A stretch of 64,000 nt of DNA from Photobacterium lutimaris (GTDB lineage: Bacteria; Pseudomonadota; Gammaproteobacteria; Enterobacterales; Vibrionaceae), in the NCBI RefSeq assembly GCF_003025555.1, contig NZ_PYMH01000005.1, positions 248,001 through 312,000 of the forward strand, read 5' to 3'. The notes beneath the pieces are model-generated. The model made no database searches. It saw only the letters and a list, made by a program, of their open reading frames with translations, and was not told the origin of the DNA. Shown here one piece after another: positions 18,734 to 28,036 of this stretch; the stretch's first letter is position 1, and the number at the start of each line of letters is the position of its first letter. A program made the translations under genes and the position numbers.

Positions 18734-19705
18734 TTATCTTGAACGCTTTTCCCACCACTCTCGGGCCATCGTGAGTGCTTGTTCTTGACCGCTGCAAATC
18801 CCCATCATCTTCAGCACAATCGCTAACGTAGAAATTACCGCGTATACACCGTAATGGTTTTCTGCCTCGCCGAGCCAGACTTTCTGTAAGAAATCACCAC
18901 TGATCTCGCCGTGTTTACCAGAGGCGCCCTCCAGGTAAGTTGGCCATTCTTCGGTAAAAAGCTGACCTTGAGTGACACCCGATAAACGGCATGCGGTACG
19001 TGGGTTGCGTTCACTCTCGCCGCCTTCTCCCTTGAAGGCGACCATATTTTTGTCTCCCACCAATTGGGCGGCTTCGGCGTGGAGCTGTTCATAGCCTTGG
19101 TGGAAAATGCCATGAACCGCATAAGGTGCAGCTGTCGGGTTGAGTGCCCGGGCTACGGTGTTAAGCGGTGTTCTCAGTCCCACTAAATTGCGCAGTGCCA
19201 GCAAGTCAATCAGTGGCTCGCAGTAGCTTGAGAGGGGGATATAGCAAATATTCTCCTCGGCGAGGATCCGTCTCGCTTCATCCGGCGTCTTGGCCTGTAA
19301 GATACCTAATGCAGGGCAAGCACTTTCAACTTGGTATTTGATCACATCGATAGCCATATGACCGCTCAGCATCACACGGATACCATTTTGTGCGAGCAAC
19401 TTAGCAGCCAGCAGGAGCCAAGGTGGTTGGCGGCGTTTACCGGCAAAGCAAGGCCAGTCAACGTCGACATCTAGCTCCTGCCATTTTGGTGAAATACGGC
19501 CGCGTAATGATTGGATATACCCGGCGGCCTCTTCACTGGTTTCGCAACGGACTCGTTGCAGCATCAGTAGAGTGGCAAGTTGCAATAACTCGGCGTTGCC
19601 GTCGAGATACATATCCAGCGCTTCACGCGCTTCGCCTTGGGTGAGCGAGCGTCGCCCCTTTTCTCCGCGGCCAACGTGTTTAATAAATTCTGAAAAGGCT
19701 GTCAT
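18734..19705 (-). CDS. ybiB: TrpD2 / YbiB-family glycosyl (phosphoribosyl) transferase-like protein
   Basis: A 323-residue protein of the anthranilate phosphoribosyltransferase-like fold. It has the helical N-terminal domain (about 1-65, TLLMLQRVRCETSEEAAGY) and the alpha/beta domain with LLAKLLAQNGIRVMLSGH and RTPLNTVARALNP, as in E. coli YbiB. Characterised YbiB binds nucleic acid and lacks anthranilate transferase activity; TrpD itself has a GTGGD-type phosphate loop that I do not see here. Start 19705 has GGAAGA just upstream. There are no other trp genes nearby, which supports the TrpD2 rather than the tryptophan-biosynthesis assignment. Confidence 0.82.
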   Translation of the reverse strand: MTAFSEFIKHVGRGEKGRRSLTQGEAREALDMYLDGNAELLQLATLLMLQRVRCETSEEAAGYIQSLRGRISPKWQELDVDVDWPCFAGKRRQPPWLLLAAKLLAQNGIRVMLSGHMAIDVIKYQVESACPALGILQAKTPDEARRILAEENICYIPLSSYCEPLIDLLALRNLVGLRTPLNTVARALNPTAAPYAVHGIFHQGYEQLHAEAAQLVGDKNMVAFKGEGGESERNPRTACRLSGVTQGQLFTEEWPTYLEGASGKHGEISGDFLQKVWLGEAENHYGVYAVISTLAIVLKMMGICSGQEQALTMAREWWEKRSR

Positions 19706-19876
19706 GGTGTCTTCCGTGTCAATGTACCCAAGTCTCTGAGTACTAACCTAATGGATTTATTCACACAATGAAACAGGATTGTCGCCTGGTCATGTCTACA
19801 CTTTTGGCGGTGCTTGCCTACACTTATTTCTGGAAACGCAGTGGTTTACCGTTAATAAGGACAATCGGAGCAGGCT

Positions 19877-20620
19877 ATGGGAACACATTTGATGCTGGGT
19901 GCATTGCTGACAGTGGTGTCTTTAGGGGCGAATGCAGCCGAAGGTCGGGCGGTCGAGTACAAGGTCAATGATAAGGCCTATGAGGGATACTATATTTCAC
20001 CTTCGGAGGATGCGCCTTTAGTGTTGCTTATCCACGACTGGGATGGCTTGACTGACTATGAAGTGAAGCGGGCTGAGATGCTGGCAGAACAGGGTTATAC
20101 GGTGTTTGCTGCTGATCTGTTTGGAGCGGGTGTACGGCCGACCGAAGTGATAGATAAGCGCCAGCATACCGGAGAGCTCTACAAAGATCGGCAGAAAATG
20201 CGTGATTTGATGAATGGTGCGCTGCAAATGGCGGACTCGCTGGGGGCCAATACCGATAAATCCGTTGCGGTGGGGTATTGTTTCGGTGGTGCTGCCGTCT
20301 TGGAATTGGCCCGATCCGGTTCAGACATGAGAGGTTTTGCCACTTTCCATGGCGGGCTGAAAACCCCTGAAGGACAAGATTATACAAAAGCAAAAGGGAG
20401 TATCCTGATCCTTCATGGTGCCGCGGATACGGCTATCCCGATGTCAGATTTTGCCGTGTTATCGGGCGAGCTTGAAAAAGCCGGCGTGAGCAATGAAATG
20501 ATTGTATACAGTGGTGCGCCGCATGCGTTCACTGTGTATGGGTCAGACAACTACCGTCAGGATGCCGATTATAAGTCGTGGCGGCGCTTGTTGACTTATC
20601 TTGATGACGTGGAGTGGTAA
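19877..20620 (+). CDS. Exported dienelactone hydrolase family protein
   Basis: A 247-residue alpha/beta hydrolase. A signal peptide (about 1-21, ending ANA) is followed by the hydrolase domain with a Cys nucleophile in GYCFGG (about residue 136), an Asp in HGAADTAIP and a His in GAPHAF, the Cys-Asp-His triad of dienelactone hydrolases. ATG 19877 has GGAG seven bases upstream. The export signal places it in the periplasm, unlike classical cytosolic dienelactone hydrolases of chloroaromatic degradation, and no aromatic pathway genes are near. Substrate unknown. Confidence 0.85.
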   Translation: MGTHLMLGALLTVVSLGANAAEGRAVEYKVNDKAYEGYYISPSEDAPLVLLIHDWDGLTDYEVKRAEMLAEQGYTVFAADLFGAGVRPTEVIDKRQHTGELYKDRQKMRDLMNGALQMADSLGANTDKSVAVGYCFGGAAVLELARSGSDMRGFATFHGGLKTPEGQDYTKAKGSILILHGAADTAIPMSDFAVLSGELEKAGVSNEMIVYSGAPHAFTVYGSDNYRQDADYKSWRRLLTYLDDVEW

Positions 20621-20665
20621 TCAGAGATGTCCCTCGACAAATAAGAGGTTGCATGGATAGATTGG

Positions 20666-20693
20666 AAGTCAGCAGTATCTCTGCTGGCTTTTT
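20666..20693 (+). terminator. Intrinsic terminator
   Basis: Ten-base-pair stem (20666-20675 with 20681-20690, one G-T pair) with a 5-base loop and a T run, after the dienelactone hydrolase gene. Confidence 0.85.
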
Positions 20694-20764
20694 GCTATCT
20701 GAACCTTTGTAATGAGCCACAGTCAAAAATGATTGCTGTGTATGAATAGATAAGGATGATGAAT

Positions 20765-21079
20765 ATGCTCTATGTTACGACACCAGAAGTCTATGGCCGC
20801 GACATCAAGGAAGTGCTAGGCACCGTCACAGGCAATGTGGTGCAATCTAAGCATGTTGGCCGCGATATCATGGCCGGGTTCAAAACCATCTTCGGTGGTG
20901 AAATCCGTGGCTATACCGAAATGCTGACAGAAGCTCGGCAAGAGGCGACCCAACGAGCGATTGCTGAAGCTGAAGCGTTAGGTGCCGATGCGATAGTCAA
21001 TGTCCGTTATACCACCAGTGCGATCATGCAGGGGGCTTCTGAGATCTTAGTTTATGGGACGGCGGTGAAACTGAGATAG
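20765..21079 (+). CDS. ybjQ: YbjQ family (UPF0145) protein
   Basis: A 104-residue protein aligning along its length with E. coli YbjQ: TTPEVYGRDI at the start, a VTGNVVQSKHVGRD segment, then EALGADAIVNVRY and a C-terminal GTAVKLR. ATG 20765 (MLYVTTP) is preferred over 20756 and 20759 because it matches the family N-terminus and has TAAGGA eight bases upstream. YbjQ proteins form pentameric rings; their function is not established. Single-gene unit. Confidence 0.85.
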   Translation: MLYVTTPEVYGRDIKEVLGTVTGNVVQSKHVGRDIMAGFKTIFGGEIRGYTEMLTEARQEATQRAIAEAEALGADAIVNVRYTTSAIMQGASEILVYGTAVKLR

Positions 21080-21186
21080 GTTATCTATTTGGTTCCGGAA
21101 ATGGCTAGTATTGTCCTTGCTGCGGGGTAGACTAAAAGAAGCATTAATCACCCTGCAAACGATCTCGAGCCGAAGGATACGCTACC

Positions 21187-22599
21187 ATGATGACCCCCGC
21201 CCAATGCCAGCAAGCCCGCTTGGCGCGTGACCGACGCTATGACGGACTGTTCTTTACCGCCGTGAAAACCACCGGTATATATTGCCGTTCGATATGCCCC
21301 GCGCCCTCCCCATTGGAAAAAAACGTTGAGTATTTCCCTTCGGCGGTGGCTGCCGCTCTGGCAGGTTACCGACCTTGCTTGCGTTGCCGTCCGGACAGTG
21401 CACCAGGCTCTCCGGCATGGCAGGGCAAGAGTACAACCTTTGTCAGGGCGCAGCGTTTGATTGATGAAGGGGCATTGATCGACAGTGACTTGGTGCAACT
21501 GGCCGAACGCCTAGGCGTAACCGATCGCTACCTGCGAAAACTGTTTAATGATGAGATGGGCTTATCTCCTAAGACCTATAGCCTCTATCAACAATGCCTG
21601 CTGGCTAAAAAGTTGCTGCATGAAAGCCAATTGCCCGTTACTGACATTGCGTTGGCGAGCGGCTTTAACAGCATCCGCCGCTTCAATGATTGCTTCCACA
21701 AACATTTTTCACTGACGCCGTCGCAAGTGCGTAAGCAGCTTAATGACGTAGAGCTGGGTCGTCATACTGAAAACAAAACTCAGACAGTGACGGTTACCCT
21801 GTCGTATCGCCCGCCTTATGATTGGGAGTCGGTGCAAGCGTTTTTTGCCTCTCGTTTGATTGCAGGCTTGGAGTGGCTGGACGAAAACAGCTATGGCAGG
21901 ACGTTCGGCAAAGAATACGGGCAGGGCTGGTTTACCGCTTTTCATGAAGCAGACAAAGCGCGATTTCGGGTTGAGTTATGTCTGTCTGATTTACAGTGCC
22001 TACCTCGAGCGATTGCCAATATTCGCCGCTGTCTGGATTTGGATGCGGATTCAGGCTTGATTGATAGCGCGATTGAAGCGGCAATGGGGCAAGTCTTGAG
22101 CCAAACGGGCCTGCGTCTGCCGGGGACTTGGAGTCCGTTTGAGGCAGGCATTCGAGCTATCTTGGGCCAGCAGGTATCAGTAAAAGCAGCACGTAATCTG
22201 ACTGAGAAGCTGATTTTAATGAATCCGGACAATCTTCCTGAGCGATTGTTCTTCCCAGAGCCTGATGCTTTTGGTGACTATGACTTGAACCAACTGGGTA
22301 TGCCTGAGCGTCGTCGGGAGACCTTGCGGGTCTTTGGCCGTTATGTCGCTGAGCAGGGTATTGAGGAGCCGGATGAGTTATTGGCTCTGCCTGGAATAGG
22401 GCCATGGACAGTGGATTACCTGAAGATGCGTGGCTTAAGTGATCCCAATATTTTCCTTGTCGGTGATCTGGGGGTGAAAAAAGCGCTGCAGCAACTGCAA
22501 GAACAGCGGCAAGACAAACCCGGTATGCAGCCTTTCCAGCCAGAGTTGGCTGCGCCTTGGCAAAGTTATTTAACCTTATATTTATGGAAAACATTATGA
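21187..22599 (+). CDS. alkA: Ada-type regulator fused to AlkA DNA-3-methyladenine glycosylase
   Basis: A 470-residue DNA-repair protein with three parts: an Ada-like zinc domain (about 1-80; Cys in YCRSIC and CLRCRP) that in Ada accepts methyl groups from phosphotriesters, an AraC-type HTH domain (about 85-185), and an AlkA glycosylase (about 195-465) with the helix-hairpin-helix LPGIGPWTVDYL and a catalytic Asp in VGDLGVKKAL. It should excise alkylated purines and also sense methylation to induce its own operon. This composite is known in many bacteria. Its TGA overlaps the ATG of ogt, giving a two-gene adaptive-response unit. Confidence 0.93.
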   Translation: MMTPAQCQQARLARDRRYDGLFFTAVKTTGIYCRSICPAPSPLEKNVEYFPSAVAAALAGYRPCLRCRPDSAPGSPAWQGKSTTFVRAQRLIDEGALIDSDLVQLAERLGVTDRYLRKLFNDEMGLSPKTYSLYQQCLLAKKLLHESQLPVTDIALASGFNSIRRFNDCFHKHFSLTPSQVRKQLNDVELGRHTENKTQTVTVTLSYRPPYDWESVQAFFASRLIAGLEWLDENSYGRTFGKEYGQGWFTAFHEADKARFRVELCLSDLQCLPRAIANIRRCLDLDADSGLIDSAIEAAMGQVLSQTGLRLPGTWSPFEAGIRAILGQQVSVKAARNLTEKLILMNPDNLPERLFFPEPDAFGDYDLNQLGMPERRRETLRVFGRYVAEQGIEEPDELLALPGIGPWTVDYLKMRGLSDPNIFLVGDLGVKKALQQLQEQRQDKPGMQPFQPELAAPWQSYLTLYLWKTL

Positions 22600-23057
22600 G
22601 CAACCAACTGATCAATACCCCTATCGGCTGGCTGAATGTATTGGCGAGTGCGAAAGCGATTACCGCGATTGAGTTTGCCGCTGATCCTGAACTACAACAG
22701 CAGCCTTCTGAGACAACAGAGCAGTGCTGCCAGCAACTGACAGAATACTTCAATGGTCAGCGAGAGCAGTTTGACGTTGAACTGGCTATGACAGGCACGG
22801 CATTTCAAAAAACAGTGTGGCAGGCGCTGAACGGCATCGGGTACGGAGATACATGCTCTTATGGTGATATTGCCAATGATATTGGTAACCCCAAAGCGGT
22901 TCGAGCTGTCGGGGCGGCTAACGGCAAAAATCCGGTTCCCATTATTGTGCCTTGTCACCGGGTGATCGGGAGCTCAGGTAAATTGACGGGATATGCCGGT
23001 GGGCTGGATATCAAGGTTTGGCTACTTGAACATGAAAAGCAGCATTTCAGTGAATAG
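22596..23057 (+). CDS. ogt: Methylated-DNA--protein-cysteine methyltransferase
   Basis: A 153-residue suicide enzyme that takes the alkyl group from O6-methylguanine onto its own Cys, in the IVPCHRVIG motif near the C-terminus. The VWQALNGIGYGDTCSYGDIA and AVRAVGAANGKNP segments form the DNA-binding helix and Asn hinge. ATG 22596 overlaps the alkA stop (ATGA), so it is translationally coupled; an upstream in-frame start would lie inside alkA. It complements the glycosylase and presumably shares its induction by alkylation. Confidence 0.94.
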   Translation: MSNQLINTPIGWLNVLASAKAITAIEFAADPELQQQPSETTEQCCQQLTEYFNGQREQFDVELAMTGTAFQKTVWQALNGIGYGDTCSYGDIANDIGNPKAVRAVGAANGKNPVPIIVPCHRVIGSSGKLTGYAGGLDIKVWLLEHEKQHFSE

Positions 23058-23206
23058 TGGGCTCCAAGTACCTCGGCGTTAAATTACTGTGCATCAATTA
23101 AATAGTGGGCTCTCGGCATTTATTGATTTCCTTGCTATTGCTATCCATAAAATTTCGATAGGGTGGCATAAGTTGTGGTTTTTAGTGATTCGTTTTGGAG
23201 TAAACA

Positions 23207-24417
23207 ATGATTATTGAGCCAGTGATCAAAGGCGTGGTGGCCCGCTCAGCCCACCCTTATGGCTGCCAGCAAGCGGTACGAAAGCAAATTGATTATGTGA
23301 AACAGGCCAGGCCGATTGAACAAGGTGCGAAGCGGGTGTTGGTATTGGGAGCCTCTTCAGGGTTTGGTTTGGCTTCACGTATTGCTCATACCTTTGGTGG
23401 TGCCGAAGCCGACACCGTTGGCGTGTCGTTTGAGCGCGGCCCTAGTGACAAAGGGGTTGGTAGTGCGGGTTGGTATAACAATATTTTTTTCAGGCAGGAA
23501 GCCGAGAAAGCCGGCCGGATTGCACAAATATTGTTGGTGATGCATTTTCACAACCGGTTCGCCAGCAAGTGATCGAGGCGATCAGAAACGATCTTGGCGG
23601 CCAGGTTGATCTTGTGGTGTATAGCCTGGCAACTGGCGTACGACCGAACCCTGAAACCGGTGATATGTGGCGCTCGGTGATCAAAACCACGGGTAAGCCA
23701 GTGGTGGGGCCAACGTTGAACCTGGAAACCGATAGCCTGGCGGAAATGACCGTTGAAACCGCGACCGATGACGAGGTTGCTGAGACGGTCAAAGTCATGG
23801 GCGGTGAAGACTGGGCCAGTTGGATACAGTGCTTATCTGACGCTGGCGTTATGGCGCAAGGTTGCCGTACCGTGGCTTATTCCTATATAGGCCCAGCAGT
23901 GACTTATCCTATCTATCACCACGGCACCTTAGGCCGGGCGAAAGAGCACATGCATAACACTGCCGAAGAGATCAATATGCAGCTTGCCGCGATCGGTGGG
24001 CAAGCCCATGTCGCGGTGTGTAAAGCCTTGGTGACCAAAGCCAGTGTGTTCATCCCGGCTTTTACGCCCTACATTCTTGCCTTGTTCAAGGTGATGAAAG
24101 AGAAGGGCACCCATGAAGGCTGCATTGAACAAATGCAGCGATTGTTCAATGCGCGATTTTATACCGATAAAAACACCCAGCAAGGTGTATCAACCGATGA
24201 GCATCGCCTGATCCGGATGGATGATTGGGAATTAGCGCCTGATGTGCAGCAACAGGTCAGCGAGCTAATGGCCGAGATGACGGCTGAAAATTTCACTGAG
24301 TTGGGTGATTATACGGGCTATAAACAGGACTTCATGGAGCTCAATGGTTTTGGCTTCGCTGGGGTTGATTATCAGCAAGACATAACCCTGGATTGCCTCA
24401 AAGCATTACAGCCGTAG
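23207..24417 (+). pseudogene. fabV: fabV enoyl-ACP / trans-2-enoyl-CoA reductase, frameshifted
   Basis: Two adjoining frames together give one FabV of about 402 residues. The first (23207-about 23527) runs from MIIEPVIKGVVARSAHP through the Rossmann motif GASSGFGLASR to EAEKAGRIAQ. The second continues from NIVGDAFS to the stop, including YSYIGPAVTYPIY and the catalytic Y-x8-K. The V. cholerae protein reads straight through this junction. The break is explained by one missing A in the AAA at 23526-23528, where four would restore the frame. FabV performs the last step of fatty-acid elongation and is resistant to triclosan. Either a recent inactivating mutation or a sequencing error; everything else in the gene is intact, so an error is quite possible. 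Confidence 0.88.
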
Positions 24418-24683
24418 CGCTTGGGACCATCACGACGATATGCAGAACTATTGATACAATCGTCATTATTTTGTCGCCTGAATATTGGCTAGGATAATGG
24501 CGATTTTTAATTTTCCATTAATCGAACACTTCCTGCCGGTGAATTTACCCTTTGAACAGTGTTTTATCGGTATTGAGATCATAAAATCTTAATATAGTTG
24601 AATTCGGTATCCGGATAAATCTGGTTTAATCAGCGAATAATCATTACAATTAATTTAATAAAACAACAAAGAATGCAGTGATT

Positions 24684-25067
24684 ATGGTTGAACGTCGTCA
24701 CTTTAGTCGTATTTTATATCAGGCTCCGGCTACGCTGATGAATGCCAATGGTGAATGGCAAGCGGAAGTACGAGACCTGTCCCTGCAGGGGATCTTGCTG
24801 GCCAAGCCGGAGAGCTGGTCTGCACAAGATGCTGACGATAAATATTTTTTATCGTTTTGCCTGCACGACTGTGATATCGAGCTGCGGATGGAAACCCAGT
24901 TGGTTCACCATGATGCTGCTTATTTACGTATGCATATCTTCCATATTGATTTAGAAAGTGCCGGGCACCTCCGGCGTTTGGTCGAATTAAATGTTGGCAC
25001 TGATGAACTATTACATCGTGAGCTGGAACAGCTAACTGATTTGCAGCAACATCTCGACGAGTCGTGA
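24684..25067 (+). CDS. PilZ domain protein
   Basis: A 127-residue single-domain PilZ protein. The cyclic-di-GMP binding signature is visible: ERRHFSR near the N-terminus (the RxxxR part) and DLSLQG at about residue 35 (the D/NxSxxG part). ATG 24684 gives a protein starting at the binding motif; the upstream GTG at 24678 is an alternative, and neither has a strong ribosome site. It ends 9 bases before the M23 peptidase gene, so the two are probably one operon, linking c-di-GMP to cell-wall remodelling. That link is inferred. Confidence 0.83.
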   Translation: MVERRHFSRILYQAPATLMNANGEWQAEVRDLSLQGILLAKPESWSAQDADDKYFLSFCLHDCDIELRMETQLVHHDAAYLRMHIFHIDLESAGHLRRLVELNVGTDELLHRELEQLTDLQQHLDES

Positions 25068-25076
25068 ATAGTCATC

Positions 25077-26069
25077 ATGTCAGAAAATATTTGTATTTCG
25101 GTGTCCGATCATCGTGGCACCTCACATTATCTTATTAACCGCTTCAAAAAACGTTATATCGCCCTTGCGACCACGGCTATTTTGTCTGCCGCTGCAGCTG
25201 GTGGGTACAATGTATATACCCTTTATCAAGAGAAGCTTCATTCCAACCAGCAGCTTAATCTTCTTAATGTTCAGGCCCAGCAGCTCAGTGCTTCCTTGTC
25301 TGAGGAAAGTGCCAGTAACCGTGAATTGATTGAAGAGCTCAATGAAAAGAAAGCAGAACTCGATGCGCTTTCTCTACGGATTGATGATGTAGAAACCATC
25401 CTTGGGCTACAAACCGCCGAAGAGGGTGACGTTGTCAGCCTTGAGGAGCGGGTAGACAGCGCCGCGATCAGCTCGGCGGTAAGGGGGACCTTGTTCCGCA
25501 TGATCCCCAATGGCAACCCGACCCCGGGGATCAGGATGTCATCGCAATTCGGTACCCGGGTCCACCCGGTTACCGGTAAGCGCAAGCGCCATTTGGGCTT
25601 GGATTTTGCCGCCAATACCGGTACTGAGATATACGCACCAGCAGACGGCGTTATAGAGGTGATCCGTCCAAGCAACAAGGGATCGGGAAACTTCCTCAAG
25701 CTGGATCACACCATGGGCTTCACCTCAACGTACTCTCATCTGAAGAAATTCAATGTGAAGCGTGGTGAGTTTATCCGCAAAGGTGAATTGATTGGCTGGA
25801 CGGGCAATACCGGCTTGTCGACAGGCCCCCATTTGCACTACGAGATCCGTTTTTTGGGACGAGCCTTGAATCCACGACCGTTTGTGGAGTGGACTCCGGA
25901 TAATTTCGAGAGCCTGTTTGAAAAAGAAAAAACCGTTCAATGGGCCTCTTTGCTTAATATGATCAATAATGTGGTGTCGATGCAGGTACAGCTTACCCAG
26001 TCACCTCATATTGCGCGTCCTATCCAAACGGCAAGCAATGAAAAAGGTCAGGAAGGGGATGAGGGTTAA
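25077..26069 (+). CDS. M23 family metallopeptidase, membrane anchored
   Basis: A 330-residue peptidoglycan endopeptidase. A short cytosolic N-terminus and one TM (about 30-52) are followed by a coiled coil (about 55-110) and an LytM/M23 domain (about 160-280) with zinc-binding His and Asp in HLGLDFAANTG and the HLHYE motif, so the active residues are retained, unlike the degenerate EnvC and NlpD. It should cut peptide crosslinks in the periplasm. It lies 9 bases after the PilZ gene and 47 bases before anmK, which recycles cell-wall sugars, so this small cluster appears devoted to wall turnover. Confidence 0.87.
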   Translation: MSENICISVSDHRGTSHYLINRFKKRYIALATTAILSAAAAGGYNVYTLYQEKLHSNQQLNLLNVQAQQLSASLSEESASNRELIEELNEKKAELDALSLRIDDVETILGLQTAEEGDVVSLEERVDSAAISSAVRGTLFRMIPNGNPTPGIRMSSQFGTRVHPVTGKRKRHLGLDFAANTGTEIYAPADGVIEVIRPSNKGSGNFLKLDHTMGFTSTYSHLKKFNVKRGEFIRKGELIGWTGNTGLSTGPHLHYEIRFLGRALNPRPFVEWTPDNFESLFEKEKTVQWASLLNMINNVVSMQVQLTQSPHIARPIQTASNEKGQEGDEG

Positions 26070-26116
26070 TTCATCGGCTTGTCCTTGAATTCGTCGCGTC
26101 TGTGAAAGGAAACGCT

Positions 26117-27244
26117 ATGACCCGTGAACTATATATTGGTGTAATGTCAGGTACCAGCCTAGATGGTGTCGATACTGCTTTGGTGGCCTTTGATAGTCAT
26201 GCAGCCCAAGCATCAAAACCTGAACTGTTGGCAACCGATGCTTATCCGATGCCTGATACATTGAAATCAGCATTGCTTGACGTTTGCATCGGGCAGGCGA
26301 CAAACCTCAGGCAGATTGGACAGTTGGATCATCAATTGGGGCACCTGTTCGCTGATGCGGTAAATCAACTGCTGGAAAAAGCTGAGGTTGATGCCTCCGC
26401 CGTTACTGCGGTGGGGAACCACGGGCAGACGGTATACCATCAACCGGATGGTGAATGCCCATTTACTATGCAACTGGGAGATGCCAATATCGTCGCCGTG
26501 AAAACCGGCATTACCACCGTCGCCGATTTTCGCCGTAAAGATATGGCGCTAGGTGGGCAGGGGGCGCCTTTAGTCCCTGCATTTCATCAAGGTTTGTTTT
26601 CCGAACAAGACTCGACAACGGTGGTATTGAATATCGGCGGTATTGCCAATATCTCGGTGCTGCAACCCGAACAGCCAGTAATTGGCTACGATACCGGGCC
26701 GGGCAATATGTTGATGGATGCTTGGGTGTACCTCCATCATGGCCAGAAATATGACAAAGAGGGTGCCTTTGCTGCGTCAGGTAAGGTTAATCCTTCTTTG
26801 CTTGCCAAGTTGATGGCAGACCCCTACCTGGGCCGCTCATACCCGAAAAGTACGGGACGCGAGCACTACAATTTACCCTGGCTGGAAGAGCAACTGACCC
26901 GCTTGGGTAATGTGGTGCCAGAGCAGGATGTGCAGGCAACCCTGTTGCAGTTTACTGCACAAACGATTGCCGAACAGGTAACCTGTTTTGCCCATGGTGA
27001 GCAGCCACGTTTGTTGGTGTGTGGTGGTGGGGTGAATAACCCGTTTCTGATGTCTCGCCTTGCTGAGCTATTGCCTGCTTGGTCTGTGGCCAATACTTGT
27101 GATGCTGGCATTGACCCTGACTATATGGAAGCCATGGCGTTTGCCTGGTTGGCTCGTCAGCGTATCCATGGTCAACCAAGTAATCTACCGGAAGTCACAG
27201 GAGCATCACAGCTTGCGTCTTTGGGGGTTATCTATCCGGTATAA
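26117..27244 (+). CDS. anmK: Anhydro-N-acetylmuramic acid kinase
   Basis: A 375-residue cytoplasmic kinase that converts 1,6-anhydro-N-acetylmuramate from recycled peptidoglycan to MurNAc-6-phosphate. The family opening YIGVMSGTSLDGVD, the VGNHGQTVYH segment, NIGGIANISVL and DTGPGNMLMD are all present, and the C-terminal VCGGGVNNPFLM completes the ATP-binding fold. ATG 26117 is used (AAAGGAAA upstream), not the earlier in-frame start at 26102. MurNAc-6-phosphate etherase (murQ) is not in the window. Confidence 0.95.
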   Translation: MTRELYIGVMSGTSLDGVDTALVAFDSHAAQASKPELLATDAYPMPDTLKSALLDVCIGQATNLRQIGQLDHQLGHLFADAVNQLLEKAEVDASAVTAVGNHGQTVYHQPDGECPFTMQLGDANIVAVKTGITTVADFRRKDMALGGQGAPLVPAFHQGLFSEQDSTTVVLNIGGIANISVLQPEQPVIGYDTGPGNMLMDAWVYLHHGQKYDKEGAFAASGKVNPSLLAKLMADPYLGRSYPKSTGREHYNLPWLEEQLTRLGNVVPEQDVQATLLQFTAQTIAEQVTCFAHGEQPRLLVCGGGVNNPFLMSRLAELLPAWSVANTCDAGIDPDYMEAMAFAWLARQRIHGQPSNLPEVTGASQLASLGVIYPV

Positions 27245-27433
27245 TAGGTTGCAGTGTTACTGATACCTATTTGTCACTACTTTCTGCAATTGCCTTGCAA
27301 TAGGATTGTTTTTCTGCGGATGATGGTTTATTAAATAGATATACCCATGTGACTTCATATATCACCGTCATGAAAATATGTGGTGATGAGCTTTTACCGT
27401 GGGATGTTGTGAGTTGTTAGTTGTGGAGTATGC

Positions 27434-27778
27434 ATGATGGTTCTGTGGCGACATGGATTGTTGGTATTGTTGCTGGTATCTGGTGGTGCGCACGCGGTTA
27501 AAGAGCGTGAGTTGGGCGAGATCTTTATCGAAGAATCACAATTGAAGCAGCCGTTAGAGTTTATCGGTCAGGGTAGCCGCCCAGTCGATAATACAGGACG
27601 GGATAATTACAGTATTTATCAAAATAAGAATATTGAAGATCCTACCGAATTCGGGGCTGGCCTGAAATTCAATGCGACGGATGATTTTAGTATTTCTGTC
27701 GAGGCGGGTGGTGCGATGGTCGATGACAGCACGGTTGATATCGATAGCGGCGCGGTTAAATTTGAACTCAGCTATTAA
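27434..27778 (+). CDS. Small exported hypothetical protein
   Basis: A 114-residue protein with a signal peptide (about 1-21, ending AHA). The mature part is acidic and beta-rich, with FGAGLKFNATDDFSISVEAGG and a C-terminal VKFELSY that ends like an outer-membrane beta strand. It is too short for a complete barrel. The family is not recognised. A clear terminator follows, so it is monocistronic. Confidence 0.6.
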   Translation: MMVLWRHGLLVLLLVSGGAHAVKERELGEIFIEESQLKQPLEFIGQGSRPVDNTGRDNYSIYQNKNIEDPTEFGAGLKFNATDDFSISVEAGGAMVDDSTVDIDSGAVKFELSY

Positions 27779-27811
27779 TCTGTGTGACTGTCGGAAATTT
27801 CTTAGCAGCGG

Positions 27812-27838
27812 AAAGGCTTACTTCGGTGAGCCTTTTTT
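27812..27838 (+). terminator. Intrinsic terminator
   Basis: Ten-base-pair stem (27812-27821 with 27826-27835) closed by a TTCG tetraloop and followed by T's. Confidence 0.88.
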
Positions 27839-28036
27839 ATGCCATTAATCGGTAAGCAAACGCATTCATGGGGTTATGCTCCATACCTGAGGTCACTTTG
27901 GGGACACTTTAGGTAGATGAATATCTCTATGCCCCTAATGGCTCGCAAAAAATAGCTTTCAATGCATCCCTGTAAACGCCTTCATATAGAATGATGAAGT
28001 GCAGTAACTATCAACGAAAGTGGCAGGGAAAAACGA

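Noticed and set aside
18734..19705. Anthranilate phosphoribosyltransferase TrpD for tryptophan synthesis.
   Set aside because: The usual GTGGD phosphate loop is not seen, there are no trp genes nearby, and the alignment favours YbiB/TrpD2.
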